DNA of 64,000 nt from Arcticibacterium sp047623945 (GCA_047623945.1 JBLHOT010000008.1:17177-81176), one strand, 5' to 3'. Numbered from the stretch's first letter, positions 54,765 to 64,000 are shown. The notes: generated by a model not told the origin, from the letters alone. Translations and numbers: made by a program.

Positions 54765-57479
54765 TTATCGTAATTGATGAATTGTATTCTGAATGGATCC
54801 TTCTATGCTTTTTCCACCCTCCTCCCTTATTTGGTATTGAATTCCCATCACCCATGTTGGTTTTATTTCGGGGATGGTCAGGTGTATCGTTTTTTTATCT
54901 TTCCCTAATTCCGCTTTTGTGACTTCTACTATTTTTTCATTATAGTGTTTAGATCCGTACTTTCTAGATCGAAAAAGGTCCCATGTTTTCACGGTATAGT
55001 TAGAAATTTCATTGACGCTACTCCTGTCCAGTTCAGCTGTAAAGTTTAGCTCTATTCCTTTGGTAGTTGCCTTGATTCCTACGGGAATTACGATGGGCTT
55101 ATTTACTTTTCTTATGCGGTAAAGTCCCCCCAATTGTGGCTGAGTAGAACCCCACGCCGATAGGCCACAGACATACAATTGTTCATCGCCTGGGTTGAAT
55201 CGACCACGCATCACACCAGTTGCAAATCTTGGAATTGGTAATTCAACTATCCCCCCTTGTAATTGGCCACCTATTTTTTCATAGGGAATCACAAAGACTT
55301 TTCCATAGCCATAGGAGAGGTTTAGGAGCTTGCCGTTGAGAGGCCCCCACTTTTTACTGTTAACCCATAGGAGTTCAGATGGCGACTGGTCTATATCCCT
55401 TTCCACCCAAACCAAGGGGAGTTCCATGCCTTTTTCCGTACTGTCGGCAGGTGGATTGTAGCCAAACATATTTCCGTAGAATTTGCCCTTTTCTACCCAG
55501 TTTATTCTGTTCATGGGGTTCCAATGACCTTCTTGGTCAGTTACTATAAAAGTGCCATCTGGGTTAAGACAAACCCCGTTTGCGGCCCTAAAACCATTGG
55601 CTATAATTTCGGTTTTTAGCCCATCTTTACTTACTTGGATTAATGTTCCATGCTGAGGCACCAAAGCCTCTCTGGCATGGCGAGCACTTTTGGCGTAATA
55701 AAAATTTCCTTCATCATCTACCTGGAGTCCCATCGCAAATTCATGGAAGTGATCTGTTACCTGATGATCATTATTAAAGCTCTCATAAAAGTCCGTTTCC
55801 ATGTCGCCATTAAAGTCGTGCAGGCGAACAAGTTGATCTCTGCAGGTGACAAAGATTTCCTCTTCAACTATTTTTATTCCCAATGGCTGAAACAAACCTG
55901 ACGCGATGCGTTGCCAGCTAAGTTCACCGGAGTTTTCAGTGAAACCTTCCACCAACCAAACATCTCCATCAGTAGAACAGATCACACCCTTGTTTGGGTC
56001 TTCATAAAAGTCTAGGCCACTCAGTCGAAATTGATTTTTCCATGGACTGTCAAAAGGGGGATTTAATATATCTACCTGAAAGGGCCCATCTTGTTCTCCC
56101 TTCTGGATTTCTGTCGTCAACTTTTGAGGATATCTAGCTGGGCCTCCTTTAATAAGTGTTTTTAGGTTTTCGGGTTCCTCAGTTGATTTGGCGTATTCTT
56201 GGAGCCCTTTCGTTCCTGGCTTCGCCATCAATATCTTAATGCTTACTGTTTGAGATGGTTTGACGTTTAATACACCAAAACCTACCTGATTTTCCAAAAT
56301 GCCCCCTTTACCCACAAGAGCCAAGGACGTTCCGCTCGGAGCAACTCTCATTTTAAGCGGTTTATCAGCGTTAGAAATATTTAATGTTCGTGTGAAGATT
56401 GGCTGCTCACCAAATGTCTCGATTCCAAAAGTCTCTAATACCTGTGCATTACCCACCGTGTAAGAAATAATTACTCTATCGTTATATTGGTACAGTCCTT
56501 TGTAATGTGCCCACTCACGAGGCAATGGCCCAAACTTTCTTTTATCTCTGGCCGTAAACCTAGGGTCTTCAAAGTTACCAGTATTTGGGTTTGCCCAAGC
56601 AGGTACTTTTGGGTTTTCAAAATGGAGGTCACCAACAGTTCTAGGGGATATATTGTGCTTTCCATTAAACAAAATGGCGTTCCAATCTATAAATCCTTCT
56701 CCTGTCCAAGCTCCTGCCACTCTTAATAAATCATGGTCAAAAATCATCCAGGCTTTGCCTGCCGCAACTCCGCCTTTTCCTTCATCTAACCTAACGGCGA
56801 TTCCTTTATAGGCAAAATTGGAATTTACTAGATTTTCATCAGGAAGTGGTTGAATGGGGCCAGTGGAGCGTTCTCTTGGTGGGGCGTTTGGCCCAACGAG
56901 CTCGTACGTATTAATCAAAAAGTTTCCATAGTCCATCTCTGCCCAAGGCTTAAATTCTTTAGGCACTGGGCCAGTTGTTGTACCGCTTGGCAGACTTGCC
57001 AAATAGGCAGAGTCTACTTCGAAATATTGAGTTGGATTATCTTCTTGTAAAAAGGTTTCTCTTAAATAATTGATGATATCATACTTTTCTACTGGAGTCA
57101 AATTGACCTGAGGAGGCATAGAGCCGTATCCTCTTGTAAGCGTTTGATAGATGGAGTAGGGGTCTTTTCCTACTTTAAATTCGTCTTTCCAGAATTTAAA
57201 TGCATTAGGAATAGAGCCTTCTTGCTCTGGATTTCCATGGCAATTGAAACAGGTATTATTGTAAATGTGTTCTCCTGTTCGAATAGACTCACCATGTCTG
57301 TTGCCCAATGCGGTTAGCAGTCCTTTATGGTCAATGTCTTTTTCGTAATCTGGTATTGCTGATTCTGGAAGAGTAAAGCCAAGCTTGAGTTGCTCATTTG
57401 TACTTTTCAACTCAGAATCACATCCTAAGAAAAACAGAAATAGTAGTAGGGCATTTAAGCCAAGTAGGCATCTTTTCAT
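54765..57479 (-). CDS. Lipoprotein with cytochrome c domain and sugar dehydrogenase-like beta-propeller (DUF6797-like)
   Basis: 904 residues. Lipobox LFFLGC20; then an N-terminal class I cytochrome c with Cys77-x-x-Cys80-His81 and an axial Met candidate in SMPPQVNLT. A DUF6797-like region follows (about 210-460, AWMIFDHDLLRVAGAWTGEGFIDW). A propeller comes next (about 480-790, FHEFAMGLQVDDEGNFYYAKS, GFRAANGVCLNPDGTF). The architecture mirrors the PVC-type protein at 12183 but with the heme at the other end. It may oxidise carbohydrates in the periplasm. It stands alone in the neighbourhood. Confidence 0.8.
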   Translation of the reverse strand: MKRCLLGLNALLLFLFFLGCDSELKSTNEQLKLGFTLPESAIPDYEKDIDHKGLLTALGNRHGESIRTGEHIYNNTCFNCHGNPEQEGSIPNAFKFWKDEFKVGKDPYSIYQTLTRGYGSMPPQVNLTPVEKYDIINYLRETFLQEDNPTQYFEVDSAYLASLPSGTTTGPVPKEFKPWAEMDYGNFLINTYELVGPNAPPRERSTGPIQPLPDENLVNSNFAYKGIAVRLDEGKGGVAAGKAWMIFDHDLLRVAGAWTGEGFIDWNAILFNGKHNISPRTVGDLHFENPKVPAWANPNTGNFEDPRFTARDKRKFGPLPREWAHYKGLYQYNDRVIISYTVGNAQVLETFGIETFGEQPIFTRTLNISNADKPLKMRVAPSGTSLALVGKGGILENQVGFGVLNVKPSQTVSIKILMAKPGTKGLQEYAKSTEEPENLKTLIKGGPARYPQKLTTEIQKGEQDGPFQVDILNPPFDSPWKNQFRLSGLDFYEDPNKGVICSTDGDVWLVEGFTENSGELSWQRIASGLFQPLGIKIVEEEIFVTCRDQLVRLHDFNGDMETDFYESFNNDHQVTDHFHEFAMGLQVDDEGNFYYAKSARHAREALVPQHGTLIQVSKDGLKTEIIANGFRAANGVCLNPDGTFIVTDQEGHWNPMNRINWVEKGKFYGNMFGYNPPADSTEKGMELPLVWVERDIDQSPSELLWVNSKKWGPLNGKLLNLSYGYGKVFVIPYEKIGGQLQGGIVELPIPRFATGVMRGRFNPGDEQLYVCGLSAWGSTQPQLGGLYRIRKVNKPIVIPVGIKATTKGIELNFTAELDRSSVNEISNYTVKTWDLFRSRKYGSKHYNEKIVEVTKAELGKDKKTIHLTIPEIKPTWVMGIQYQIREEGGKSIEGSIQNTIHQLR

Positions 57480-57700
57480 TATAAGTTGAATATTGTATTA
57501 GTTCTGTGCAAGAGATGATTTTGATACAGTGTATGAAAATTACAAATTTCTTTTGATCCTATACCATAAAGCTGCCTCGCTTATGGGGACTCTGGCAGAT
57601 TATTTATTAGATGCCTTGGATGCTCTATTGGTATAAACTGCACAATTCTTTCAGAGGCATTGTTGGGAGAATGCTGGCTAAACGAGGTCGAATAGCAAAA

Positions 57701-58876
57701 CTATTTTTCTAATCGATTATATTCTTTAAGCGTTTCAATAAGTAAATCATGAGGTATGGCATAAGCCTTGTTACCATTAATTCCTTCCATTGTTTCAGCG
57801 GCTACCATGGCATTGATGATGGCTTCTTCTACAGCCTGTACTGTTGCTTCAAAAACAGGCATAAGTTGGTCATTTGGCATAGATTCCACCGTAGTAATTT
57901 CATCTCTATTAAATGCATTTTCATTGGCGGTAGAGAAGGCTAAAAAGATATCTCCGGAGCCATTGCTCCCTCGTCCGCCTACAATACCTACTCCCAAAGG
58001 AATTCTTTGTGCGATTCTCTTTAATTGATGCGGTAGAAGTGGTACGTCCGTAGCTACGATGACTATAATTGATCCATCTCCTTCTTGGTGTCTTGATGAT
58101 GGAGGAGCATTAAATACATAATTTAAGGTGTCTTTCAGTGCTATTCCCACAGGGACTCCAGCGATGGATAAGTTTCGCTTTGCTCCAAAATTGGATTGAA
58201 CAATGGCCCCGACGGTGTACGTAGAGTCCTTGACTTTAAACACTCTAGAGGCCGTTCCTGTACCTCCTTTAAATCCTAAACACATCATTCCTGTTCCGCC
58301 ACCCACATTGCCTTCAGCAATCTTTCCGCTTTTGGTATTATTTATAGCTTCTAAAACATGTTTTTCTTTGACATGAAAACCATAGATATCATTAAGGAAA
58401 CCATCATAAGTTTCGGCCACCACAGGATAGGTGTACCACCAATCTTCACCGCTATACCAATCTGTATCCACGTACCATTTCAACACAGCGTCTCGTACCA
58501 TGCCAACACTGTTTGTATTGGTTATCATAATAGGCGTTTCTAAAAAACCTGATTCCGTAACCCAAGTGGTCCCAGTCATTTCTCCATTGCCGTTTAGGCT
58601 ATACCAATTGGCATAAACGGGACTAAACTTCTTGGCTTTGCCTCTTGGGAATATGGCAGTAACGCCAGTTCTAATCGGTCCTTCACCTACTTTGTTTTCA
58701 CCTTTTCCAGAAATAATAGTGCTGTAGCCTACTTCTACACCTTTCACATCCGTAATGGCATTAAATGCTCCCGTCTCGCCAACAAACGGAACGCCTAAAT
58801 CTCTTGCTCTTGGCTTTTGTCCGAAAGATTGGAAACAAATAAGCATGCTTATAAAAGCTATAAATGCAGTTTTCAT
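57701..58876 (-). CDS. P1 family peptidase (DmpA-like aminopeptidase)
   Basis: 391 residues with a signal peptide (1-19, ending SFGQ). DmpA/ornithine acetyltransferase-like fold: GNVGGGTGMMCLGFKGGTGTASR in the middle and, near the end, GRGSNGSGDIFLAFSTAN with the Gly-Ser junction where these enzymes self-cleave to expose an N-terminal Ser nucleophile. Members release N-terminal D- or L-amino acids or beta-residues from peptides. Exported, so periplasmic. Not linked to neighbours. Confidence 0.88.
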   Translation of the reverse strand: MKTAFIAFISMLICFQSFGQKPRARDLGVPFVGETGAFNAITDVKGVEVGYSTIISGKGENKVGEGPIRTGVTAIFPRGKAKKFSPVYANWYSLNGNGEMTGTTWVTESGFLETPIMITNTNSVGMVRDAVLKWYVDTDWYSGEDWWYTYPVVAETYDGFLNDIYGFHVKEKHVLEAINNTKSGKIAEGNVGGGTGMMCLGFKGGTGTASRVFKVKDSTYTVGAIVQSNFGAKRNLSIAGVPVGIALKDTLNYVFNAPPSSRHQEGDGSIIVIVATDVPLLPHQLKRIAQRIPLGVGIVGGRGSNGSGDIFLAFSTANENAFNRDEITTVESMPNDQLMPVFEATVQAVEEAIINAMVAAETMEGINGNKAYAIPHDLLIETLKEYNRLEK

Positions 58877-59030
58877 ATGGTTGGGTTTAATTGTCTCTGG
58901 CTTGTTACTCTAGCGAATCTAAGGTTTTTTGATTGCTTTAAAATGCTTTATGGCTTGAAGTTTTGAGCCCACAATATTTAATCAATTCCTTTATTCTTTT
59001 TCTATCTTGCTTTAGCAAAACAGACAAACT

Positions 59031-60140
59031 ATGAAAGAAGGCAGACGTTCATTTGTAAAGAAGGTAGCATTGGGTTCATTATTTCTCCCTTTTGGGCTTC
59101 GTGCTAATTTAGGATTGGCTGAGATACCAAAGGAGAAGAAGCTACGTGTGGCTTTAGTGGGCTTGGGTAGATATGCTACTAGATTAGCAGAAGGCATTGC
59201 GATTTCTCAGCATTGTGAAGTGGCGGGAATTGTAACGGGAACGCCATCCAAAATTCCTATATGGAGAGAGAAATATGATATCCCGGAAGACTGTGTCTAT
59301 AACTATGAGAACTTTGACGAGATAGCGAATAATAAGGCCATTGATGTAGTCTATGTAGTATTACCAAATGGGATGCATAAAGAGTATGCTATTAGAGCCG
59401 CAAGGGCGGGTAAACATGTCATTGTAGAAAAACCAATGGCTGTTACAGCCCCCGAATGTGAAGAGATTATAGCAGCGTGTGATAAAGCGAGAGTTCAATT
59501 GGCTGTGGGCTATCGCCTTCACTTTGAGCCTTATAATATGGAGATGATGCGATTAGGCAGAGAGAAGGTTTATGGAGAAGTACGCCATGTGGAAGCCGCC
59601 TTAGGGTATAATACCAGCAATATAGATTTAAGTGATTGGCATTTAAATGCTAAACTTTCTGGTGGTGGATGCCTTCAAAATTTAGGTGTGTATTGTATTC
59701 AAGGAGCGAGGTATGTGACTGGTGAAGAACCTGTATCAGTTACAGCACAGTTTGGACCCAAAATTTATAAGAATATCTTTAAAGAAGTGGAGGAGTCTAT
59801 TCATTGGCAAATAGAATTCCCAAGCGGAGCCACAGCTACCTGCAGTGCTAGTTCCATTGCTCCCATGGATAGATTATTGGCATCTGCCGAGCGTGGTGTT
59901 TTTGAATTAAGCCCAGCCATAAGCTATGGGCCATTTGTTGGCAAAACGAGGGATGGTAAATTCGAATTTCCGATGACGCATCATCAACAAGTCCAAATGG
60001 ACGAAATGGCGAAATTCCTTTTAAACGACAAATCTTTTCCGGACCACATTAGCGGCTTAGAAGGTCTAAAAGACATGAAGGTTATTGATGCGGTATATCA
60101 GGCAGCTAAGACGGGGCAACGAGTGGAAATAGCCCAGTAA
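59031..60140 (+). CDS. Tat-exported Gfo/Idh/MocA family oxidoreductase
   Basis: 369 residues. Twin-arginine signal at the start (GRRSFVKKVALGSLFLPFG). The NAD(P)-binding motif is VALVGLGRYATRLAEG, and the family EKP motif is in HVIVEKPMAVT. The second half has the usual alpha/beta substrate domain (GGGCLQNLGVYCIQGARY). Some exported relatives keep tightly bound NAD and process sugars in the periplasm. The substrate is unknown; the exported sugar-related enzymes elsewhere in the window make a sugar role plausible. It converges on the gene at 60155. Confidence 0.88.
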   Translation: MKEGRRSFVKKVALGSLFLPFGLRANLGLAEIPKEKKLRVALVGLGRYATRLAEGIAISQHCEVAGIVTGTPSKIPIWREKYDIPEDCVYNYENFDEIANNKAIDVVYVVLPNGMHKEYAIRAARAGKHVIVEKPMAVTAPECEEIIAACDKARVQLAVGYRLHFEPYNMEMMRLGREKVYGEVRHVEAALGYNTSNIDLSDWHLNAKLSGGGCLQNLGVYCIQGARYVTGEEPVSVTAQFGPKIYKNIFKEVEESIHWQIEFPSGATATCSASSIAPMDRLLASAERGVFELSPAISYGPFVGKTRDGKFEFPMTHHQQVQMDEMAKFLLNDKSFPDHISGLEGLKDMKVIDAVYQAAKTGQRVEIAQ

Positions 60141-60154
60141 GAGTAAATTCTTAT

Positions 60155-60859
60155 TCAGCAAATCATCAATAAGCGTGCTTGTTCGTTTTCCTCCTTAGGA
60201 GCACGGTGAATACAAGGAAGGACTTTACTCTCGGGATGGTCACATGCCAATCTCCATAAATGGCCAATACCTAAGTTAATAGGCTGTGCATTGGATTTAG
60301 CCTGATAATGTAGGTTAAAAAAGTGTTCATTTAAAAAGATTTCAAAACCTACTTCTGTTCCATAGCCATAAAGCTTTTTGAGTTCATTACGTATTTCGGG
60401 AATCAGGACTTTTTGTGTGGCTTGTGAATTTGGCAATATGTCACTTGATTCTCCATAGTAGGTGCATAAAAAAGTGCTGGTCGGTATAGGAGAGCGGTCT
60501 ACATGGTAAGAATAAACATCCGTTGGGAAAAGCGAGTTGCTGACATCTCTATCATAATACTTGATAACATTCAGGGTAGGAGATGCCCCATGATCTTCTA
60601 ATAGTTTTAAGTCATTCAATAGAAATTCACGAGCTAGCTGCCCTTGGTCAGTTAGCTTAAGTCGTTGAAGATCTGCTGGATCAAGTACCACAATGTTTTC
60701 ATCGAGCTCTACATGCTTAACTATCTCAGAAAAATCTCCTACTAGTTCACGTTTCCAACAAAGTGCATTTATGTTTCCTTGAAAAGGTGTGGAAACCAGC
60801 TCTTGGAAATTTGTAAGGTATTGGATTTGATTCTCAATTTGAAGATGGGAGTCTTGCAT
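60155..60859 (-). CDS. DUF1826-like hypothetical protein
   Basis: 234 residues, no signal peptide. Segments such as YSYHVDRSPIPTSTFLCTYYGES, with an HxD pair, and the late CIHRAPKEENEQAR with a second His recall the metal-binding core of DUF1826/2-oxoglutarate oxygenase-like proteins, but the family call is tentative. It lies between the Gfo/Idh/MocA gene and a membrane protein gene; no operon is evident. Confidence 0.6.
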   Translation of the reverse strand: MQDSHLQIENQIQYLTNFQELVSTPFQGNINALCWKRELVGDFSEIVKHVELDENIVVLDPADLQRLKLTDQGQLAREFLLNDLKLLEDHGASPTLNVIKYYDRDVSNSLFPTDVYSYHVDRSPIPTSTFLCTYYGESSDILPNSQATQKVLIPEIRNELKKLYGYGTEVGFEIFLNEHFFNLHYQAKSNAQPINLGIGHLWRLACDHPESKVLPCIHRAPKEENEQARLLMIC

Positions 60860-60899
60860 TCGGGCAAATTATGGAAGAAATTTAGTGTAGTTATTAAAA

Positions 60900-61631
60900 T
60901 TATTCTTTGTCAGGAGAATTAGTCATTTCTTTGATTTTAGTACCAATTTCTTCTATGTCCTTCATCGCTTCGCCTTTCACTAACCATGATATTCCAAAAG
61001 CAAAAATTGCCACAGTTTCCATTATAAAGACATCTATTTTCGTAATCTGAAAACCTTCATTAAAGAGTTGAATTAGGAATTCGACTCCTAGAACTGCAAT
61101 GCAAGCCCAAATGATGTATCCGCAAATTTTGTAAATTCTATGTTGTATAATTTTATCTGGTGTTTTAGGCCCTTTTGTAAACCTAAATATTGACATCCAT
61201 CCCATGGTGAATAGAAATATTCCAGCTGACGCAAAATGAATGATGCTTTTCCATTTATCCATATGGCCATAAAGAGGATAAATACCTGTATCGCACATTG
61301 CTGCTATTTCAGGACTATTGCTTCCTATGCATTTAGTTGGAAAGAATACGACAAGTAAAATGGCAAATCCTCCAACTTTAGTAATGAAATTGTCACTAAA
61401 ATATTCTGTCTTTTCATCTTTTTCATAACCACGGTAGGATATCAGGAGAATTCCAAAGGAGAAAAGAATGGCTATAAAAAATACGGAAGTCTTGGTGTAA
61501 TAGTAATGACTAATAGAAGAGAGGTATTCTTTTTCTAAGGCTATCAAAATTATAGGTAGCATAAGTCCTAGCGTCCCAATTAATTTACGAATACTTAAGT
61601 ATGAGTTGAGTATTTCTTTATTTGCTGCCAT
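60900..61631 (-). CDS. DUF998-like membrane protein
   Basis: 243 residues with about six hydrophobic segments (14-32, 48-68, 86-102, 135-155, 175-195, 205-222) and a charged tail. SISHYYYTKTSVFF in the first loop and the conserved HFASAGIFLF helix resemble DUF998-like proteins. Function unknown. Not clearly linked to its neighbours. Confidence 0.7.
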   Translation of the reverse strand: MAANKEILNSYLSIRKLIGTLGLMLPIILIALEKEYLSSISHYYYTKTSVFFIAILFSFGILLISYRGYEKDEKTEYFSDNFITKVGGFAILLVVFFPTKCIGSNSPEIAAMCDTGIYPLYGHMDKWKSIIHFASAGIFLFTMGWMSIFRFTKGPKTPDKIIQHRIYKICGYIIWACIAVLGVEFLIQLFNEGFQITKIDVFIMETVAIFAFGISWLVKGEAMKDIEEIGTKIKEMTNSPDKE

Positions 61632-61711
61632 GGCTTATTACTTTAATTTAGCTTTAAGGCCAAAATGGTTTCAATAAATTGTCCTTGAATTTAGTATAAA
61701 TAATTCAGAAA

Positions 61712-62860
61712 TTACGCCTTTTGTAAGAGTGTTAATAGCTTTCTGTCTAGCTTTTGGCCATACCAATCTTCATAAACTACGTCTTCTCTGCCTGAGTTTA
61801 ATATGCCGAAAGAGCCACTTAATTCCCAAAGGGCAAAACCAATATCGTTTTCGCTTAAAATGCCCGTGACATCTTTAAACCAAGCTAAGAAAACGTCGTG
61901 AGGAGTTTTATTGAAACATCCACATTCGCCACAATGAACTCCAATACCCTGGTTTTTAAGTTCTATCCATGGTTTGTACAAATCTTCCAAAAGTTTTCTG
62001 CTTAAATATTGCTCACCCACTTGGCCTGGCCATTTAACCTCTGGAAGGTTGCTCGTGTCTTTAAAAACCCAAGGTGCAGCATAATGAGAGATAATGCCAG
62101 GAGCATAGCCTCGGCAACTTTGACCTACGCCATGTTTGATTAATTCTGGTGTTACTTTATTTCCCACTTGATTGCCATCAGCAATAATTAGTCGTTTATC
62201 ATTCACTTCATGAATCGCCTTTTTTGCTGCCACCACTAGCTTTTCATACACCTTACCTGGCAACTCTGTTTTGGCACCAAATTGGTCGTTCATGTCGTCT
62301 CGCCAGCTTGGCTCATTCAATAAATCAAAACTCATTTTTTTAGATGAGTGAGATTTGAAACGCTTTGCCCAGAAATTCCAATGAAAACAGAAATCATCTT
62401 CAGCTTGTTGGTCGGTCCAGATGTTATAAGGTTCTTCAAAACCCGCATTTATGCAATAGCCAGGAGCTCGGTGGAGGTTTAGACTTACATGGTGACCATA
62501 TTTCTGAGCCAAATAAACGAGATTTTCAATCCTATCTGTTTCTGAGGTTTTAATATTCCTGATGTCATCTAAACCAATGTTTTTGCTTCTATCGAAATCA
62601 AGATAGCTGGGGTAAGCCATTGGGATTCTTACAAAATCAAAACCCCAATCTTGCATCCATTTGAAGTTTTCTTCGGCCGTTTGAGGCCTAGCATTGGCAG
62701 GATTAGGACTAAAAAAGTCTAAGAAATTAAAGCCTTTCCATTTTGGAAATGGATTCTTTTTAATGCTTGGGTTTTGCCCTAAAGCTCTATTGGCTCCCAC
62801 AGCTATGGCCGTACTTACAAGAGCTGTCTTTTTAATAAAATCTCTTCTGGTGTTTTTCAT
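61712..62860 (-). CDS. Tat-exported GH5-like cellulase-family glycoside hydrolase
   Basis: 382 residues. Tat signal TRRDFIKKTALVSTAIAVG at the N-terminus. A GH5-type TIM barrel follows: GFDFVRIPMAYPSYLD, the catalytic acid/base Glu183 in LLNEPS, and the likely nucleophile Glu312 in HCGECGCF. The enzyme probably cleaves beta-1,4-linked glucans or mannans outside the cytoplasm. Use of Tat rather than Sec is uncommon for GH5. It stands alone, 412 bases from the repeat-protein gene. Confidence 0.87.
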   Translation of the reverse strand: MKNTRRDFIKKTALVSTAIAVGANRALGQNPSIKKNPFPKWKGFNFLDFFSPNPANARPQTAEENFKWMQDWGFDFVRIPMAYPSYLDFDRSKNIGLDDIRNIKTSETDRIENLVYLAQKYGHHVSLNLHRAPGYCINAGFEEPYNIWTDQQAEDDFCFHWNFWAKRFKSHSSKKMSFDLLNEPSWRDDMNDQFGAKTELPGKVYEKLVVAAKKAIHEVNDKRLIIADGNQVGNKVTPELIKHGVGQSCRGYAPGIISHYAAPWVFKDTSNLPEVKWPGQVGEQYLSRKLLEDLYKPWIELKNQGIGVHCGECGCFNKTPHDVFLAWFKDVTGILSENDIGFALWELSGSFGILNSGREDVVYEDWYGQKLDRKLLTLLQKA

Positions 62861-63272
62861 AGCTACCTTTTGGTTTATTAGTATGAATATAAAGATAGTT
62901 TAAGTTTTACGATATGAAAAAGTAGCACATTTTCAATCATATTCTAAAATCAAGCTATAAATCCGATACCACTCAATAAGATAACTGATTTATTTAAACC
63001 TAATTCTTGGCTAAATCTAATACACAAACTAAGGTAATAAAACCTCCTAAATCTTTATATACTGCTAAGCAGTAAGTTATTAAAAAAGCCCGCCTTTGTT
63101 TATCTATTTAACATTTAAATTTTAATGGTACTCCTAAGCATAAGTGACAGGTTTTCATGCAATTGTTCTATCAATTTTAATGATGTTATTTGTCGGCTAA
63201 TTGGTTGTCAGTTTAAGGGGCATTTGACCAAGCATTTAGCTTTTTTAAATCAAAACCTTTAATCTGGCAAAA
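62861..63272. other. Intergenic region with an operator-like palindrome
   Basis: 412 bases. TACTGCTAAGCAGTA (63060-63074) is a perfect 15-base palindrome, a candidate operator for either divergent gene. No good promoter consensus was found; TAGCTTTT (63238-63245) is one base off the -7 box and 28 bases before the ATG. Otherwise AT-rich with no gene seen. Confidence 0.4.
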
Positions 63273-64000
63273 ATGAAGAAACTACTATTTTTAACTGTAG
63301 TATTAACAGTAATAGTGCAAGTTACAAGCCATGCACAATCCATAAAGCTGAACAATCAAGCTGACCCCGGCAGTGCCATGCTGGAAGTAAGTTCATCTAG
63401 CAAGGGCATCTTAATACCTAATGTAGCTCTTACGGGAATCACAGATGCTACTACCATAGCATTGCCTGCAGCGAGTTTATTGGTTTACAACACAGCCACT
63501 GTAAGCGATGTAGAGCCGGGCTATTATTATAATTCAGGAACATCAGGTTCACCGTTTTGGACAAGATTATCTACAAGCACAGGCACTGCGGGCGATGGTT
63601 CTGAGACGAAAGTAACAGCGGGCACAAACGTGACGGTAACTGGGAGCGGAACATCAATAAGCCCTTATATAGTAGGTGCGTTAAGTGGTGATGGTTCAGA
63701 AACAAAAGTAACAGCAGGCACAAATGTTACAGTAACTGGAAGCGGAACAACGGGAAGCCCATACCTAGTAGATGCGGCAGGAGGCGACGGTTCTGAGACG
63801 AAAGTAACAGCAGGCACAAACGTTACAGTAACAGGAATCGGAACATCAGCAAGCCCTTATATAGTAGGTGCGGTAAGTGGTGATGGTTCAGAAACAAAAG
63901 TAACAGCAGGCACAAATGTTACAGTAACTGGAAGCGGAACAACGGGAAGCCCATACCTAGTAGATGCGGCAGGAGGCGACGGTTCTGAGACGAAAGTAAC
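63273..64000 (+). CDS. Secreted repeat-rich surface protein (3' partial)
   Basis: ATG at 63273; the frame is open to the end of the window, 242 codons visible. A signal peptide (1-22, ending SHAQ) is followed by a non-repetitive head (ADPGSAMLEVSSSSKGILIP, then SLLVYNTATVSDVEPGYYY) seen at the start of Bacteroidota tail-fibre-like and surface proteins. From about residue 107 it is made of 32-residue repeats (GDGSETKVTAGTNVTVTGSG...). The Gly/Thr/Ser/Val composition suggests a beta-helical or fibre-like surface structure. The C-terminus, where a T9SS signal might be, is outside the window. Confidence 0.8.
   Translation, partial: MKKLLFLTVVLTVIVQVTSHAQSIKLNNQADPGSAMLEVSSSSKGILIPNVALTGITDATTIALPAASLLVYNTATVSDVEPGYYYNSGTSGSPFWTRLSTSTGTAGDGSETKVTAGTNVTVTGSGTSISPYIVGALSGDGSETKVTAGTNVTVTGSGTTGSPYLVDAAGGDGSETKVTAGTNVTVTGIGTSASPYIVGAVSGDGSETKVTAGTNVTVTGSGTTGSPYLVDAAGGDGSETKV
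63591..64000 (+). repeat. 96-bp tandem repeats within the surface protein
   Basis: Units start at 63591, 63687, 63783, 63879 and 63975, exactly 96 bases (32 codons) apart, the last cut by the window edge. Units two and four are identical over their 96 bases, while units one and three share the alternative sequence type, so the true period is 192 bases. Confidence 0.95.

Noticed and set aside
63591..64000. CRISPR array at the right end
   Set aside because: The repeats are 96 bases with no spacers, lie in frame in a signal-peptide protein, and no cas genes are present.

Overview
The window looks like a chromosomal segment of a Bacteroidota bacterium, most likely Cytophagales. The signs are AT-rich DNA (GC by eye near 40%), a C-terminal type IX secretion sorting domain, many lipoproteins and twin-arginine exported enzymes, TAnnTTTG-type promoter boxes, few Shine-Dalgarno sequences, and family variants common in this phylum (CarB without its regulatory domain, LeuA of about 560 residues, two-lipoyl PDH E2). 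I cannot name the genus. I see no rRNA, tRNA, CRISPR array, prophage or intact insertion sequence.

Layout. 1-3.4 kb: end of a CotH-like secreted protein, then a leftward SDR/SDR/methyltransferase operon. 3.4-10.1 kb: mostly rightward housekeeping genes (hisS, mltG, thioesterase, YihY, ElaA-type acetyltransferase, DUF72, DinB-like), with an easily missed 47-residue basic protein at 3955-4098. 10.2-24.2 kb: leftward catabolic block with an SDR, a Tat-exported TIM-barrel protein plus cytochrome c dehydrogenase, a TetR/AarF/flavin-reductase trio, a DUF885 peptidase, an SDR, and a coupled operon of small membrane protein, sodium:solute symporter, GH88, Old Yellow Enzyme. 24.4-32.5 kb: carB, then a leftward operon of DUF1460, pepP, ppx and rqcH-like genes. 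32.7-37.8 kb: gatC, gatA and a gatB-aspS fusion. 38.5-44.9 kb: DUF819 transporter, Wzi-like protein, lepA, pdhC. 44.9-51.2 kb: accessory region with a decayed REP-associated transposase, REP-like palindromes, leuA, small genes, a D-lactate-type dehydrogenase and another SDR. 51.6-62.9 kb: secreted beta-propeller protein, lipoproteins, heme dehydrogenase, P1 peptidase, Gfo/Idh/MocA enzyme, GH5 enzyme. 63.3 kb to the end: start of a cell-surface protein built from 96-bp tandem repeats and cut by the window edge.

How the genes work together. The clearest unit is gatC-gatA-gatB/aspS. It places all three subunits of the tRNA-dependent amidotransferase and the aspartyl-tRNA synthetase in one operon, with GatB and AspRS joined in one 1104-residue chain by a Gly/Ser/Thr-rich linker. 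The AspRS half has His at the position linked to relaxed tRNA specificity, so the protein may be a covalent transamidosome that makes Asp-tRNA(Asn) and passes it on for amidation. The symporter/GH88 operon reads as uptake and intracellular cleavage of unsaturated uronate oligosaccharides. The cytochrome dehydrogenases and the Tat-exported sugar enzymes suggest oxidative sugar processing outside the cytoplasm. Both of these last readings are inference.
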